Of a stretch of DNA of 32,504 bases, positions 8,581 through 17,632 are shown in pieces. The stretch is from Candidatus Choladousia intestinavium. Its GTDB lineage: Bacteria > Bacillota > Clostridia > Lachnospirales > Lachnospiraceae. The notes beneath the pieces are model-generated. The model was not told the origin of the DNA and ran no database searches. It saw nothing but the letters and a program-made list of their open reading frames with translations. The stretch spans positions 1 to 32,504 of the forward strand of contig DVGK01000023.1 in assembly GCA_018712785.1 (NCBI GenBank), in the 5' to 3' direction. The first letter of the stretch is position 1. The number at the start of each line of letters is the position of its first letter. The position numbers were made by a program, and so were the translations under genes.

Positions 8581-9396
8581 ATGGAAGAAAAGAGAATGTC
8601 TCTGCCGGCGCAGATTCTGAAAAACAGACGGATGATCTGGAAGCTGGCGAAAAATGATTTTAGGACAAAGTTTGCCGGCTCCTATCTGGGAACCATCTGG
8701 GCTTTTGTGCAGCCGGTGGTGACGGTTCTCGTTTACTGGTTCGTATTTGAGGTGGGGTTCCGGGGAGGCCAGGAGGGGCTTCCGGTTCCCTTTGTCCTGT
8801 ACCTGGTGGCGGGGATTGTGCCCTGGTTTTTCTTCCAGGATGCCCTCACGGGGGGCACTAATGCCATGATCAGCTATAACTACCTGGTGAAAAAGGTGGT
8901 GTTTCAGATCGAAGTGCTTCCCGTTGTGAAACTGGTATCGGCTTTTTTTGTTCACGCCTTTTTTGTGGCATTTACGATTTTTCTGTACGCCTGCTATGGC
9001 CGCTTTCCGGATCTGTATTACCTTCAGGTGCTTTACTATTCCGCAGGACTGGCTCTCCTTGTGCTGGGTATGAGTTACGCTACCTGCGCCATCGTGGTGT
9101 TTTTCAGAGATCTGGCCCAGATTATCAATATCGCCCTGCAGGTGGGCATCTGGTTTACGCCGATTATGTGGATCGCGGAGAATGTCCTGGTGGATCATCC
9201 CCTGCTGTGGCAGGTGCTGAAGCTGAATCCGGTGTACTATGTGGTGACCGGGTACAGGGACGCCTTTATCTATAAAAACTGGTTCTGGGAGAGGCCTCTT
9301 TGGACCTTGTATTTCTGGTGCTTCACAGCGGCGGCCTTCCTATTTGGAAGCTGGGTGTTCCGGAGGCTGAAGATCCATTTTGCCGATGTGCTGTAA
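8581..9396 (+). CDS. wzm: ABC-2 polysaccharide exporter permease (Wzm/RgpC/TagG type)
   Basis: This 271-residue permease has about six membrane helices and the family N-terminus ending in SYLGTIWAFVQP, typical of ABC-2 permeases that export O-antigen, rhamnan or teichoic acid chains. The WFTPIMW element before the last helices is also usual. It forms a half-transporter with the ATPase that follows 72 bases later. The start is not certain: ATG 8581 has only a distant AAAGGA (8557-8562), and ATG 8596, five codons on, gives an equally normal N-terminus. The export substrate is inferred to be the lipid-linked polymer made by the surrounding glycosyltransferases. Confidence 0.94.
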   Translation: MEEKRMSLPAQILKNRRMIWKLAKNDFRTKFAGSYLGTIWAFVQPVVTVLVYWFVFEVGFRGGQEGLPVPFVLYLVAGIVPWFFFQDALTGGTNAMISYNYLVKKVVFQIEVLPVVKLVSAFFVHAFFVAFTIFLYACYGRFPDLYYLQVLYYSAGLALLVLGMSYATCAIVVFFRDLAQIINIALQVGIWFTPIMWIAENVLVDHPLLWQVLKLNPVYYVVTGYRDAFIYKNWFWERPLWTLYFWCFTAAAFLFGSWVFRRLKIHFADVL

Positions 9397-9468
9397 AGGA
9401 TGTTTAAGTCCGGATTTTCACCGGGAAGGAACGGAAAAGAAAGTCTTAGATAAGCAGGAGAATGGGAA

Positions 9469-10782
9469 TTGAAAGAGAACGCGGCGATCAGGGTGGAACA
9501 CCTGACCAAAATGTACAAATTATATGACAGGCCTTCAGACCGGCTCAAAGAGAGCCTGGGGCTTACCAGGAAGAAATGCTACCGGGAGCATTACGCTCTT
9601 AGGGATGTGAATTTCACGGTGAATAAAGGGGAAACCATCGGCATCATCGGTACCAACGGGGCGGGAAAATCCACCATTCTGAAGGTGATCACCGGAGTGC
9701 TGACTCCCACTGAGGGCAGGGTGATCGTGGACGGGCGGATCTCGGCTCTTCTGGAGCTGGGTGCCGGCTTTAACATGGAGTATACAGGGATTGAGAATAT
9801 CTATCTGAACGGAACTATGATCGGTTTTTCGGAGGAAGAGATTGATGCCAGGCTGGATGATATTCTGGCTTTTGCGGACATCGGAGATTTTGTGAATCAG
9901 CCGGTGAAAATGTATTCCAGCGGTATGTTTGTACGGCTGGCTTTTGCCGTAGCCATTAATATTGATCCTGAGATTCTGATTGTGGATGAGGCTCTGTCTG
10001 TGGGGGATGTGTTCTTCCAGGCCAAATGCTACCGGAAGTTTGAGGAATTCAAAAAAGAAGGAAAGACTATTCTCTTCGTAAGCCATGACCTGGGAAGCAT
10101 CAGCAAATACTGCGACCGGGTGGTGCTGCTGGACCACGGAACAAAGCTGGATGAGGGAAGCCCCAAGGAGATGGTGGATCTCTATAAGCGGGTGCTGGTT
10201 CATCAGGCACCCGGAGAAGTGGAAGAAGAACAGCCAAAAGCAGAAGTACAGGCTGCGGAGCGCTTTTCTGCCGGGGAGAGTCAGGAAGTGCGGTGGCTTT
10301 CGCCGCATGAGATGAATCCCGGTGTACTGGAGTACGGAGATAAAAGAGGAGAGATGACCGGCTTCCAGGTGCTGGACGCCCAGGGACTTCCCACTACCAC
10401 CATTGAGAAGGGCACGGAATTTACCATGAAGGTGCGGGTTTTGTACCATGAGGAAATCAGCGATCCCATCTTTGCCTTTACCATTAAGGATATGCGGGGG
10501 ACGGAGATTACGGGGACCAACACTATGTTTGAGCGGATCTCTGTTCCAGTGAGAAAGCCGGGGGAGACGGATGTGGTGTCCTTTACCCAGCGGGCGGATC
10601 TTCAGGGGGGAGAGTATCTGATCTCCTTTGGCCTTACAGGGTACCGGGAGGGGGAATTTACCGTCTACCACCGTCTGTATGATGTGTGCAGCCTGAATAT
10701 TATATCCACGAAGAATACAGTGGGATTCTATGATATGAATTCCCAAATTGTCGTGGAGACGGAGGCAGGAGAACAGCGCTGA
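9469..10782 (+). CDS. wzt: Polysaccharide ABC exporter ATPase with C-terminal carbohydrate-binding domain
   Basis: This 437-residue protein has an ABC domain (about 1-245) with Walker A GTNGAGKST at 61-69, signature YSSGM at 149-153, Walker B ILIVDEAL at 169-176 and the H-loop His206. A charged linker (about 246-285) leads to a beta-rich C-terminal domain (about 290-430) of the Wzt_C kind. In E. coli O8/O9a and in Aquifex such domains bind the capped end of the finished glycan, so chain termination and export are coupled. The start is TTG at 9469 with AGGAG at 9456-9460; the nearby ATG at 9462 is out of frame. Simple teichoic-acid ATPases lack this domain, so its presence points to recognition of a modified chain end. 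The next two genes could make such a modification. Confidence 0.93.
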   Translation: MKENAAIRVEHLTKMYKLYDRPSDRLKESLGLTRKKCYREHYALRDVNFTVNKGETIGIIGTNGAGKSTILKVITGVLTPTEGRVIVDGRISALLELGAGFNMEYTGIENIYLNGTMIGFSEEEIDARLDDILAFADIGDFVNQPVKMYSSGMFVRLAFAVAINIDPEILIVDEALSVGDVFFQAKCYRKFEEFKKEGKTILFVSHDLGSISKYCDRVVLLDHGTKLDEGSPKEMVDLYKRVLVHQAPGEVEEEQPKAEVQAAERFSAGESQEVRWLSPHEMNPGVLEYGDKRGEMTGFQVLDAQGLPTTTIEKGTEFTMKVRVLYHEEISDPIFAFTIKDMRGTEITGTNTMFERISVPVRKPGETDVVSFTQRADLQGGEYLISFGLTGYREGEFTVYHRLYDVCSLNIISTKNTVGFYDMNSQIVVETEAGEQR

Positions 10783-10819
10783 TGCAAAGGCGGATGAAAG
10801 AGGCAAAGGAGCGGCAGAT

Positions 10820-11740
10820 ATGAAAAGCGAGAAGATCGGAAATGTGATTCTTGATTATACGTATTATCCCGGGGAGGATCAGTACAGCGACGGAACGGTA
10901 GAGGATGAGATGCTGGAAATGGCCAAAAATTGTCCTCCGGGAGAGTATGACAGAGAGATTAGCCGCCGGGGGAGCTGGCCGGTGCTGTATCATTTTTCCC
11001 ATGTCCGGGAAAATATTGTGAACTGGCTTCCCATGACGGGGGAGGAACGGGTTCTTGAGATCGGTTCCGGTCTGGGGGCGATTACGGGAGCCCTTGCCAG
11101 GAAGGGGAAAGAGGTCACCTGCATTGACCTGTCCAGGAAGAGAAGTCTCATCAATGCGTGGCGTCACAGAGACTTGGGGAATGTCCGGATGCTGGTGGGA
11201 AATTTTCAGGATATCGAGGCGGCCATGGAGGAAGAGTACGACCTGATTACCCTGATTGGAGTATTTGAATACGCTCAGTTTTCCATTCAGGCGGAAAATC
11301 CCTATGTGGAATACCTTTCCAGGATCCGCGGCCATCTGGCAGAGGGCGGCAGGATTGTCATTGCCATTGAGAACCGGCTGGGGCTGAAATACTGGGCGGG
11401 AGCCACAGAGGATCACACCGGCGTTTACTTTGAAGGGCTGGAGGGCTATCCCACTACGAATTATGCCAGGACGTTTTCCAGGCCGGAGCTGGAGAAGATT
11501 TTAAGACAGGCCGGATGCCGGGAGTATGCTTTTTACTATCCATATCCGGACTATAAATTTTCGGAAAGGATTTTTTCTGATATGTATCTTCCGAAAAAGG
11601 GAGAGCTGAACCGGAACCGGCAGAATTTTGACCGGGAGAGAATGCAGCTTTTCTGCGAGGAACAGGTTTATGACACGCTGCTGGAGAGCGGTCTGTATCC
11701 TCTGTACGCGAATTCCTTTATGGTGGTGATTCAAGGATGA
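10820..11740 (+). CDS. Class I SAM-dependent methyltransferase, likely glycan-modifying
   Basis: This 306-residue protein contains the SAM-binding motif VLEIGSGLG at residues 78-86, an acidic residue at the end of the next strand (CIDLS) and an LITLIGVFEY motif, all typical of class I methyltransferases. A C-terminal part of about 100 residues has no recognised motif. The ATG at 10820 is chosen because GGAG lies at 10808-10811; an in-frame TTG at 10748 would overlap wzt by 35 bases and has no ribosome binding site. The gene ends in an ATGA overlap with the kinase-like gene, so the two products are probably made in balance. The pairing and position after a Wzt with a binding domain suggest that it methylates the polysaccharide end. 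Methylation of a precursor or another sugar remains possible. Confidence 0.85.
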   Translation: MKSEKIGNVILDYTYYPGEDQYSDGTVEDEMLEMAKNCPPGEYDREISRRGSWPVLYHFSHVRENIVNWLPMTGEERVLEIGSGLGAITGALARKGKEVTCIDLSRKRSLINAWRHRDLGNVRMLVGNFQDIEAAMEEEYDLITLIGVFEYAQFSIQAENPYVEYLSRIRGHLAEGGRIVIAIENRLGLKYWAGATEDHTGVYFEGLEGYPTTNYARTFSRPELEKILRQAGCREYAFYYPYPDYKFSERIFSDMYLPKKGELNRNRQNFDRERMQLFCEEQVYDTLLESGLYPLYANSFMVVIQG

Positions 11741-12972
11741 TTTTATATACAAAGTTTTCCAATGAGAGAAGCAGAGAGTTCCGGATCCGCACAGAGATCT
11801 GGGAGGAAGAGGGAGAGCTTCTGGTAAAGAAGATGCCGGAGGAGCCGGAGGCTGCCGGACATATCCGGCATATTTATGACAGCAGCTTAAGGCTTGGGGA
11901 GGATCTGAAGGGCACAGGCCTTTTTGTGAACCGCTGCGCCTTGGACGGAGAGGGGCTGTGCTTTGAGTATCTCCGGGGGGAGACTCTGGAGGAAGCCCTG
12001 GATCAGTACCTTGAAAAGAATGATATGGAAGGTCTGACACAGAAGATCCGGGAATATTTTTCTCTGTTTTCGGAGGGGGGAGAACCCTTTGAGGCGGCAG
12101 AGGATTTTAAAAGAGTGTTTGGGGAGGTTTTCTTTGAGACGCCTCAGACCAGCCGGACAGTGTCGGATATTGATATGATTTTTTCCAATGTGATTCAGAC
12201 AGAGGACCGGTGGGAGCTGGTGGATTATGAGTGGACCTTCTTCTTCCCGGTGCCTGTAAAGTACCTTCAGTACCGCTGCCTGTACTACTATATTCTGGGC
12301 AACACCAGAAGAGAACGGGTTCTGGGAACGGATCTGTACCGGACCTTCGGGATTACGAAAGAGGAGCAGAAGCAGTTCGCTTCCATGGAGGAACATTTTC
12401 AGCAGTACCAGCTGGGGCAGTACCGCCCTTACTGGACGTTATATGAGGAGATTTCCCAGGGCGTCATCGATGCCAGGGAATTGGTAAAGCAGGAGAGTCA
12501 GAAACGTGACAGCCGCACGGTAGAGGTCTATTTCGATGACGGAAGAGGATTCGGCGCCTGGAACTGCCGGTTTTACAGGAAATGTCCGCCGGGCCGGGTG
12601 GCTCTTTCCATTGAAGTGCCGGAGGGAACGAGGCAGGTGCGTATTGATCCCTGTACGGGAAAAAGCCTGGTGCGCCTGGAAAACCTCCGGGCCGGCGGGA
12701 CTGCGCTGAAGCCCTCGTCCAACGGCAGGAAGACGGCAGGAGGGGCTTACGTCTTTGATACAGAGGATCCCCAGTTTATCATCCGGCAGCTGCCGGAGGG
12801 AACCAGGAAGCTTCAGCTTGTCTTCCGGGCAGAGCCGCTGGAAGGGCTGGTCCGGGATGTGGTGCTGGGACAGCAGGGACGTCTGGAGTGGATGGAACAG
12901 ACCAGAGCCTGGAAGCTGTACCGGAAGCTGCGGAAGGCGCTGGGGAAGAAGGAGCCGCCGCTGTGCCGATGA
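11737..12972 (+). CDS. Kinase-fold protein beside the methyltransferase (WbdD-like capping kinase candidate)
   Basis: This 411-residue protein would usually be called hypothetical, but a protein-kinase-like order of motifs can be read. A VKK with Lys31/32 sits where the ATP-binding lysine is expected. A hinge-like YLRGETLEEAL is at about 79-89. A catalytic-loop pattern DMIFSN (Asp146, Asn151) has the D-x4-N spacing of kinases. VDYEW has Asp163 at the place of the DFG aspartate. A C-terminal part (about 270-400) looks beta-rich and has no recognised motif. It overlaps the methyltransferase gene by four bases (ATGA). In E. coli O9a a single protein, WbdD, joins a methyltransferase and a kinase to cap mannan chains; here the two activities would be separate genes. 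The fold assignment is inference from motifs. A choline/aminoglycoside-kinase-like enzyme of other function is possible. Confidence 0.65.
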   Translation: MILYTKFSNERSREFRIRTEIWEEEGELLVKKMPEEPEAAGHIRHIYDSSLRLGEDLKGTGLFVNRCALDGEGLCFEYLRGETLEEALDQYLEKNDMEGLTQKIREYFSLFSEGGEPFEAAEDFKRVFGEVFFETPQTSRTVSDIDMIFSNVIQTEDRWELVDYEWTFFFPVPVKYLQYRCLYYYILGNTRRERVLGTDLYRTFGITKEEQKQFASMEEHFQQYQLGQYRPYWTLYEEISQGVIDARELVKQESQKRDSRTVEVYFDDGRGFGAWNCRFYRKCPPGRVALSIEVPEGTRQVRIDPCTGKSLVRLENLRAGGTALKPSSNGRKTAGGAYVFDTEDPQFIIRQLPEGTRKLQLVFRAEPLEGLVRDVVLGQQGRLEWMEQTRAWKLYRKLRKALGKKEPPLCR

Positions 12973-12990
12973 CTCTAAGAAGAAAGGGGG

Positions 12991-15090
12991 ATGAGCGCCT
13001 TGCTCGGGAAGAAATTTGCCGCCTGTCATATTGACCGGGTGGAAAGCCATTATGGAAATATTATGATCCGGGGCTGGGCTGCCGGCCTTAAAAAATCTCA
13101 GGGTACAGGTGGGGGAAATCTTGAGATCTCGGTTCTGGACGGGAAGGGGAAACGGCTGCAGGTCTATACAGAACGGCTGGTCCGGGATGACGTGAATCAG
13201 ATGTTCGGTCTGGAAGCAGGACTTAAGACCGGGTTTCACATTCTGGTGGACCGGGCTGTGCTGGACACCCCGGAGGTTTTCCTTGTGTTTTCTGATGGAA
13301 AAGAGAGTCTGAAAAAGAAGCTGCGGGTCAATGTTCACGGACCGGCGGCCAGACTGTATTATACCCATTTCAGTCAGAAAAGACAGGAAGACTATGATCT
13401 GTGGGTCCGCAGGCAGGCGCCTGGGGTGAGAGAAGCCAGAGAACAGAAAAAACAGAAGTTCGCGCGCAATCCTCTGTTCAGCGTGGTGATTCCTTTGTAC
13501 AATACTCCCAGGAGCTTTCTGAAGGAGATCGTGGACTCCGTGCTGGAGCAGACCTACCCGAAGGTGGAGCTGTGCCTGGCGGACGGCAGCGAAGGGAGTG
13601 AGATTGAGGGATGGCTTCGGCGAAACTATCCGAGGGAGAAGCGCATCCGCTACCGGAAGCTGCGGGAGAACCGGGGGATCTCTGAAAACACCAACGCGGC
13701 CATTAAGATGGCCCGGGGAGAGTTTATCTTTTTCGCGGATCATGACGATGTGCTGGCACGGGACGCCATGTATGAAGCCGCCAGAGCGGTCAATGCGGAT
13801 CCCCGGATTGACGTAATCTATACAGACGAAGATAAGATCAACCGGAGCGGAACCGCCTATTTTGCCCCGCATTTTAAGCCGGATTTCAGCATGGAGCTTC
13901 TGTGCTGCAATAATTATATCTGTCATCTTTTCGGCGTGCGCAGGGATCTTCTGAAGAAAGCCGGGCTTTTAGATCCTAAGTACGATGGAGCCCAGGATTA
14001 TGACCTGGTGCTGCGGTGCTGCGAGAAGGCGGAGCAGATCTGCCACATTCCCAGGGTGCTGTATCACTGGAGAACCCATCCGGCTTCCACAGCAGGGAAT
14101 CCGGACAGCAAGAAATACGCCTTTGAGGCAGGACGCCGGGCGGTGCAGGCTCATTATGAGAGAACGGGGATACCGGCCAGAGTGGAGAATACGGATCTGC
14201 TGGGAAGGTACCGGACGTATTATGAGATCAGCGGGAATCCGAAGGTTACTATACTGATTCCCAACCGGGATCACGGAGAGGATCTGGCGCGGTGCATCCG
14301 GTCTGTACAGGGAAAGACAGCGTATGAAAATTATGAGATATTAGTGATAGAGAATAACAGCCGGGAGAAAGAAACCTTTGAGCTGTACCGGGAACTTCAG
14401 GAGAACGGGGAGGCCAGGGTGATCACCTGGGAGCATCCCTTCCAGTACGCGGCTCTCCATAATTTCGCCGTGAAGGAAGCCAGGGGAGATTACCTGGTGT
14501 TTTTAAATAATGATACGGAAGTGATCTCCGAAAGCTGGCTGGAAGAGATGCTGGGCATCTGTCAGAAGCCTCAGGTGGGAGCCGTGGGAGCCAAGCTTTT
14601 CTATCCGGACGGAACCATCCAGCACGCCGGAGTGATCCTGGGACTGGGGGGCGTGGCCGGTCATATTTACGCGGGATTTCCCGGCGACAGGGACGGGTAC
14701 GCCGCGAGGCTTGTATCCGTGCAGGATCTATCGGCGGTGACCGGAGCCTGCATGATGACGAAAAAAGCCGTCTACCAGGAGCTGGGAGGTATGGACGAGC
14801 GTTTTGCCGTGGCCTATAATGATGTGGATTACTGCCTGCGGCTTCGGGAAGCCGGATACAGCGTAGTCTTTACCCCTTACGCCGCGCTGTACCATTATGA
14901 GTCAAAGACGAGGGGATATGAGGATACGCTGGAAAAGCAGAAGCGCCTTGAAAAAGAGACGGAGGCCTTCCGGAAGCGGTGGGGGGAGCTTCTGAAAAAA
15001 GGAGATCCTTTTTATAACCCGAATCTTTCTCTGAAGAAAGCAGACTGTTCTCTGCGCCTTTCCGGGGAAGAGAGGCAGGGAGAAGGGTGA
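12991..15090 (+). CDS. Double-domain GT2 glycosyltransferase (probable rhamnosyltransferase) with N-terminal beta domain
   Basis: This 699-residue protein has three parts. Residues 12-118 form a beta-rich domain with an IRGW motif. Residues 163-400 form a first GT-A domain (FSVVIPLYNT start, DHDD at 250-253, GAQDYD near 333-338). Residues 417-680 form a second GT-A domain (VTILIPNRD start, NNDTE at 506-510, DVDYC later). It has no membrane helix, so it should act in the cytoplasm on nucleotide sugars and a lipid-linked acceptor. The layout resembles tandem rhamnosyltransferases such as WsaE of Geobacillus. The start is uncertain: the purine-rich AAAGGGGG runs right up to ATG 12991, and TTG 13000 is spaced more normally. 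It is the first of three such paralogues in the cluster. Confidence 0.88.
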   Translation: MSALLGKKFAACHIDRVESHYGNIMIRGWAAGLKKSQGTGGGNLEISVLDGKGKRLQVYTERLVRDDVNQMFGLEAGLKTGFHILVDRAVLDTPEVFLVFSDGKESLKKKLRVNVHGPAARLYYTHFSQKRQEDYDLWVRRQAPGVREAREQKKQKFARNPLFSVVIPLYNTPRSFLKEIVDSVLEQTYPKVELCLADGSEGSEIEGWLRRNYPREKRIRYRKLRENRGISENTNAAIKMARGEFIFFADHDDVLARDAMYEAARAVNADPRIDVIYTDEDKINRSGTAYFAPHFKPDFSMELLCCNNYICHLFGVRRDLLKKAGLLDPKYDGAQDYDLVLRCCEKAEQICHIPRVLYHWRTHPASTAGNPDSKKYAFEAGRRAVQAHYERTGIPARVENTDLLGRYRTYYEISGNPKVTILIPNRDHGEDLARCIRSVQGKTAYENYEILVIENNSREKETFELYRELQENGEARVITWEHPFQYAALHNFAVKEARGDYLVFLNNDTEVISESWLEEMLGICQKPQVGAVGAKLFYPDGTIQHAGVILGLGGVAGHIYAGFPGDRDGYAARLVSVQDLSAVTGACMMTKKAVYQELGGMDERFAVAYNDVDYCLRLREAGYSVVFTPYAALYHYESKTRGYEDTLEKQKRLEKETEAFRKRWGELLKKGDPFYNPNLSLKKADCSLRLSGEERQGEG

Positions 15091-15171
15091 GCGAAGGATG
15101 CTGACAGATTTTTGCGGATTTTGCCTGCGGCCGCGACGGCCGCGGACGGCGGAAGATTCCGGGAGGAAGCC

Positions 15172-17619
15172 ATGAAAGAAAAGTTTAACCGGGAGAGAGT
15201 CCGGTTTCATTGTAAAAGAAAAGATACCCTGGTGATCCAGGGATGGATTGAGAATGACACGGAGGGGAAAGAAACCTTTGGGGCCAGCCTGGACGGCCGG
15301 GCTCTGGAACCGGAGGTCAGAACCCAGCGGGGGGTGGAGGTGACGAAAAAATACCTCCGCTACCGCACCAATGTGTCTGTAGAGTATTTTCTGATGATTC
15401 CCCTGCCTCAGAACTGGAAACAGGCCGGGAGTCTGACGGTGTGGAGAAATACGCCGGGAAGAAGAGAGGTGATTCTGAAACGGTCCGGGAAAAGCCTGGA
15501 GCGGCTTTCGGTTCATCTGGATTCCTGGATGGAGGGACTTCGGGAGCTGCCGGACGGGCGGTATCAGCTGAAGGGCTGGTATATCGGATGTGAGAATGCC
15601 GGAATTGCCCTTCTGGATCCCAGAGGAAGAGAGTGCCCCATTCAGTGCAGACTGGGACACAGAAGCGACATCCTGGGAGAATACCCGGAGGCCTCCCTGG
15701 AGGAAACCCACAGCTTTGAGCTGGAGTTTGAGCCAGGGAAAGACAATCATCTCCGCTTGGCCCTGAAGGGCAGCGGAAAGAAGGCCCTGTACCTGGTGGA
15801 CTGCCGGAAGATGCTTTCCGGGAAAGAAGGGCTGGCGAACCTGTGCAAAAAAAGCTGGCTCTATTTCCGGAGAAAAGGGACGAAGCAGTTTATTAAGAGA
15901 GTCTCCGATGTAGTGCTGGGGGCGGATTCCATCAGCTATGAGCGGTGGAGGAGAAAATACGGGACTACAAAGCAGCAGCTGGAAGAGCAGAGGGGGGCTC
16001 ATTTTTCCTATGAACCCAAGGTAAGCATTCTGGTTCCTCTTTACCGCACGCCGGAGAAATATTTAAAGGAGCTGGTATCTTCTGTAAAGAGCCAGACCTA
16101 TGGAAAGTGGGAGCTGGTGCTCTCAGACGGAAGCGGAGAGCATTCTCCCCTTACGCCCCTGCTTAAGGAGCTGGCCAGAGGGGATTCCAGAATTACCGTG
16201 CTCTCCCATGAGAGGCAGCTGCGGATCGCGGAGAATACAAATGAAGCCATCTGGGCAGCCGCGGGAAATCTCCTGGTCTTCGGAGATCACGACGATCTCT
16301 TCGCCCCGGACGCTCTCTATGAGTGTGTGAAGACTCTGAATGAAAAGCCGGGGACGGAGCTGATCTACAGCGATGAGGATAAGGTGGACGGCAGCGGAAA
16401 GCGGTATTTCCAGCCTCATTTTAAGCCGGATTACAGCCCGGAGCTTTTAACCAGCATGAATTATTTCTGTCATCTGGTGGCGGTGACCAGACGGCTGCAG
16501 AACCGGGTGGGACTTCTGGACGCCGCCTATGACGGGGCCCAGGATTATGATTACGTGCTTCGGTGTACAGAGGCGGCGGGAGAGGGGAAGATCGCCCACA
16601 TCCAAAAGATCCTGTATCACTGGCGGTCTCACAGCGCCTCCACGGCAGAGGATCCAAAGAGCAAGGCGTATGCCTTCGAGGCGGGAAGGAGAGCCATTCA
16701 GGCCCACTATCAGCGGCTGGGAATTCCGGTCCGGGTGATGGCGGGAGAGTATCCGGGATTGTACAGGACTTCCTTTGCTATTGTGGATGAGCCCCTGATC
16801 TCCATTCTGATTCCCAACAAGGATCACAGGGAGGACCTGGACAAGTGCATCCGGTCCATTGAAGAAAAGTCCGATTACAGGAATTATGAGTATATTATTA
16901 TAGAAAATAACAGTACAGATCCCGAGACCTTTGACTATTATGAAAAGCTGGAGAAAGAGAATGAAAAGGCCAGGGTCGTTTATTATCAAGGTGAATTCAA
17001 TTACTCGGATATTAATAATTTCGGCGCGGCCCAGGCAAAGGGCGAGTATCTGCTGCTTCTGAACAATGACACAGAGATCATTAACCCGGAATGCTTAAGA
17101 GAGCTTTTAGGCTACTGCCAGCTGGAGGGCGTGGGAATTGTAGGGGCGCGGCTTTACTATGAGGATGACGTGATTCAGCACGCCGGAGTGGTGCTGGGAT
17201 TTGGAGGAATTGCCGGCCACGCTTTTATCGGAGAGAAGCGGGGAGACAACGGATATTTTTCCAGGATTATCTGCGCGCAGAACTACAGCGCCGTGACGGC
17301 GGCCTGCATGATGGTGAAGGCGTCTGTATTCCATGAGGCCGGCGGATTTTCCACAGAGCTTAAGGTGGCCTTTAACGATATTGATTTCTGCATGAAGGTC
17401 CGGAAGCTTGGATGGCGGATTGTGTACAACCCCTACGCGGAGCTGTACCATTATGAGTCCAAGTCCAGAGGACTTGAAAATACCCAGGAGAAGATCGAGC
17501 GGTTTAACCGGGAGATGGCCTGGTTCCTGGACCGGTGGGGAGAACAGGTAAAAGCAGGGGATCCCTACTACAATCCCAATCTGACGCTGGATAAAGCAGA
17601 TTTTTCCCTGCGGGTGTAA
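15172..17619 (+). CDS. Double-domain GT2 glycosyltransferase with two N-terminal beta domains
   Basis: This 815-residue protein starts with two beta-rich segments (about 10-105 and 110-212), each with a GW motif (IQGW, LKGW). A linker leads to a first GT-A domain (about 282-525, VSILVPLYRT start, DHDD at 372-375, GAQDYDY near 455-461) and a second one (about 540-800, ISILIPNKD start, NNDTE at 631-635, DIDFC later). The ATG at 15172 has GGGAGG at 15161-15166 with five bases of spacing. An upstream in-frame TTG at 15112 lacks this support and is rejected. It is soluble and probably adds alternating residues, perhaps rhamnose, to the growing chain. It is clearly a paralogue of the proteins at 12991 and 21464, and differs from them in carrying two beta domains. 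Confidence 0.88.
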   Translation: MKEKFNRERVRFHCKRKDTLVIQGWIENDTEGKETFGASLDGRALEPEVRTQRGVEVTKKYLRYRTNVSVEYFLMIPLPQNWKQAGSLTVWRNTPGRREVILKRSGKSLERLSVHLDSWMEGLRELPDGRYQLKGWYIGCENAGIALLDPRGRECPIQCRLGHRSDILGEYPEASLEETHSFELEFEPGKDNHLRLALKGSGKKALYLVDCRKMLSGKEGLANLCKKSWLYFRRKGTKQFIKRVSDVVLGADSISYERWRRKYGTTKQQLEEQRGAHFSYEPKVSILVPLYRTPEKYLKELVSSVKSQTYGKWELVLSDGSGEHSPLTPLLKELARGDSRITVLSHERQLRIAENTNEAIWAAAGNLLVFGDHDDLFAPDALYECVKTLNEKPGTELIYSDEDKVDGSGKRYFQPHFKPDYSPELLTSMNYFCHLVAVTRRLQNRVGLLDAAYDGAQDYDYVLRCTEAAGEGKIAHIQKILYHWRSHSASTAEDPKSKAYAFEAGRRAIQAHYQRLGIPVRVMAGEYPGLYRTSFAIVDEPLISILIPNKDHREDLDKCIRSIEEKSDYRNYEYIIIENNSTDPETFDYYEKLEKENEKARVVYYQGEFNYSDINNFGAAQAKGEYLLLLNNDTEIINPECLRELLGYCQLEGVGIVGARLYYEDDVIQHAGVVLGFGGIAGHAFIGEKRGDNGYFSRIICAQNYSAVTAACMMVKASVFHEAGGFSTELKVAFNDIDFCMKVRKLGWRIVYNPYAELYHYESKSRGLENTQEKIERFNREMAWFLDRWGEQVKAGDPYYNPNLTLDKADFSLRV

Positions 17620-17632
17620 AAGGAGAGAAGAC

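Noticed and set aside
9535..10806. Long reverse-strand open frame (over 420 codons) opposite wzt
   Set aside because: It lies entirely opposite a well-supported gene, has no recognisable motifs and is low-complexity in His/Pro/Leu, as expected from the complement of a codon-biased gene.
10748..10819. Upstream TTG start for the methyltransferase
   Set aside because: It would overlap wzt by 35 bases without a ribosome binding site, whereas ATG 10820 has GGAG at proper spacing.
12439..13926. Reverse-strand open frame of about 495 codons
   Set aside because: It spans two real + strand genes and their junction, with no family motif or ribosome binding site; it is a by-product of codon bias.
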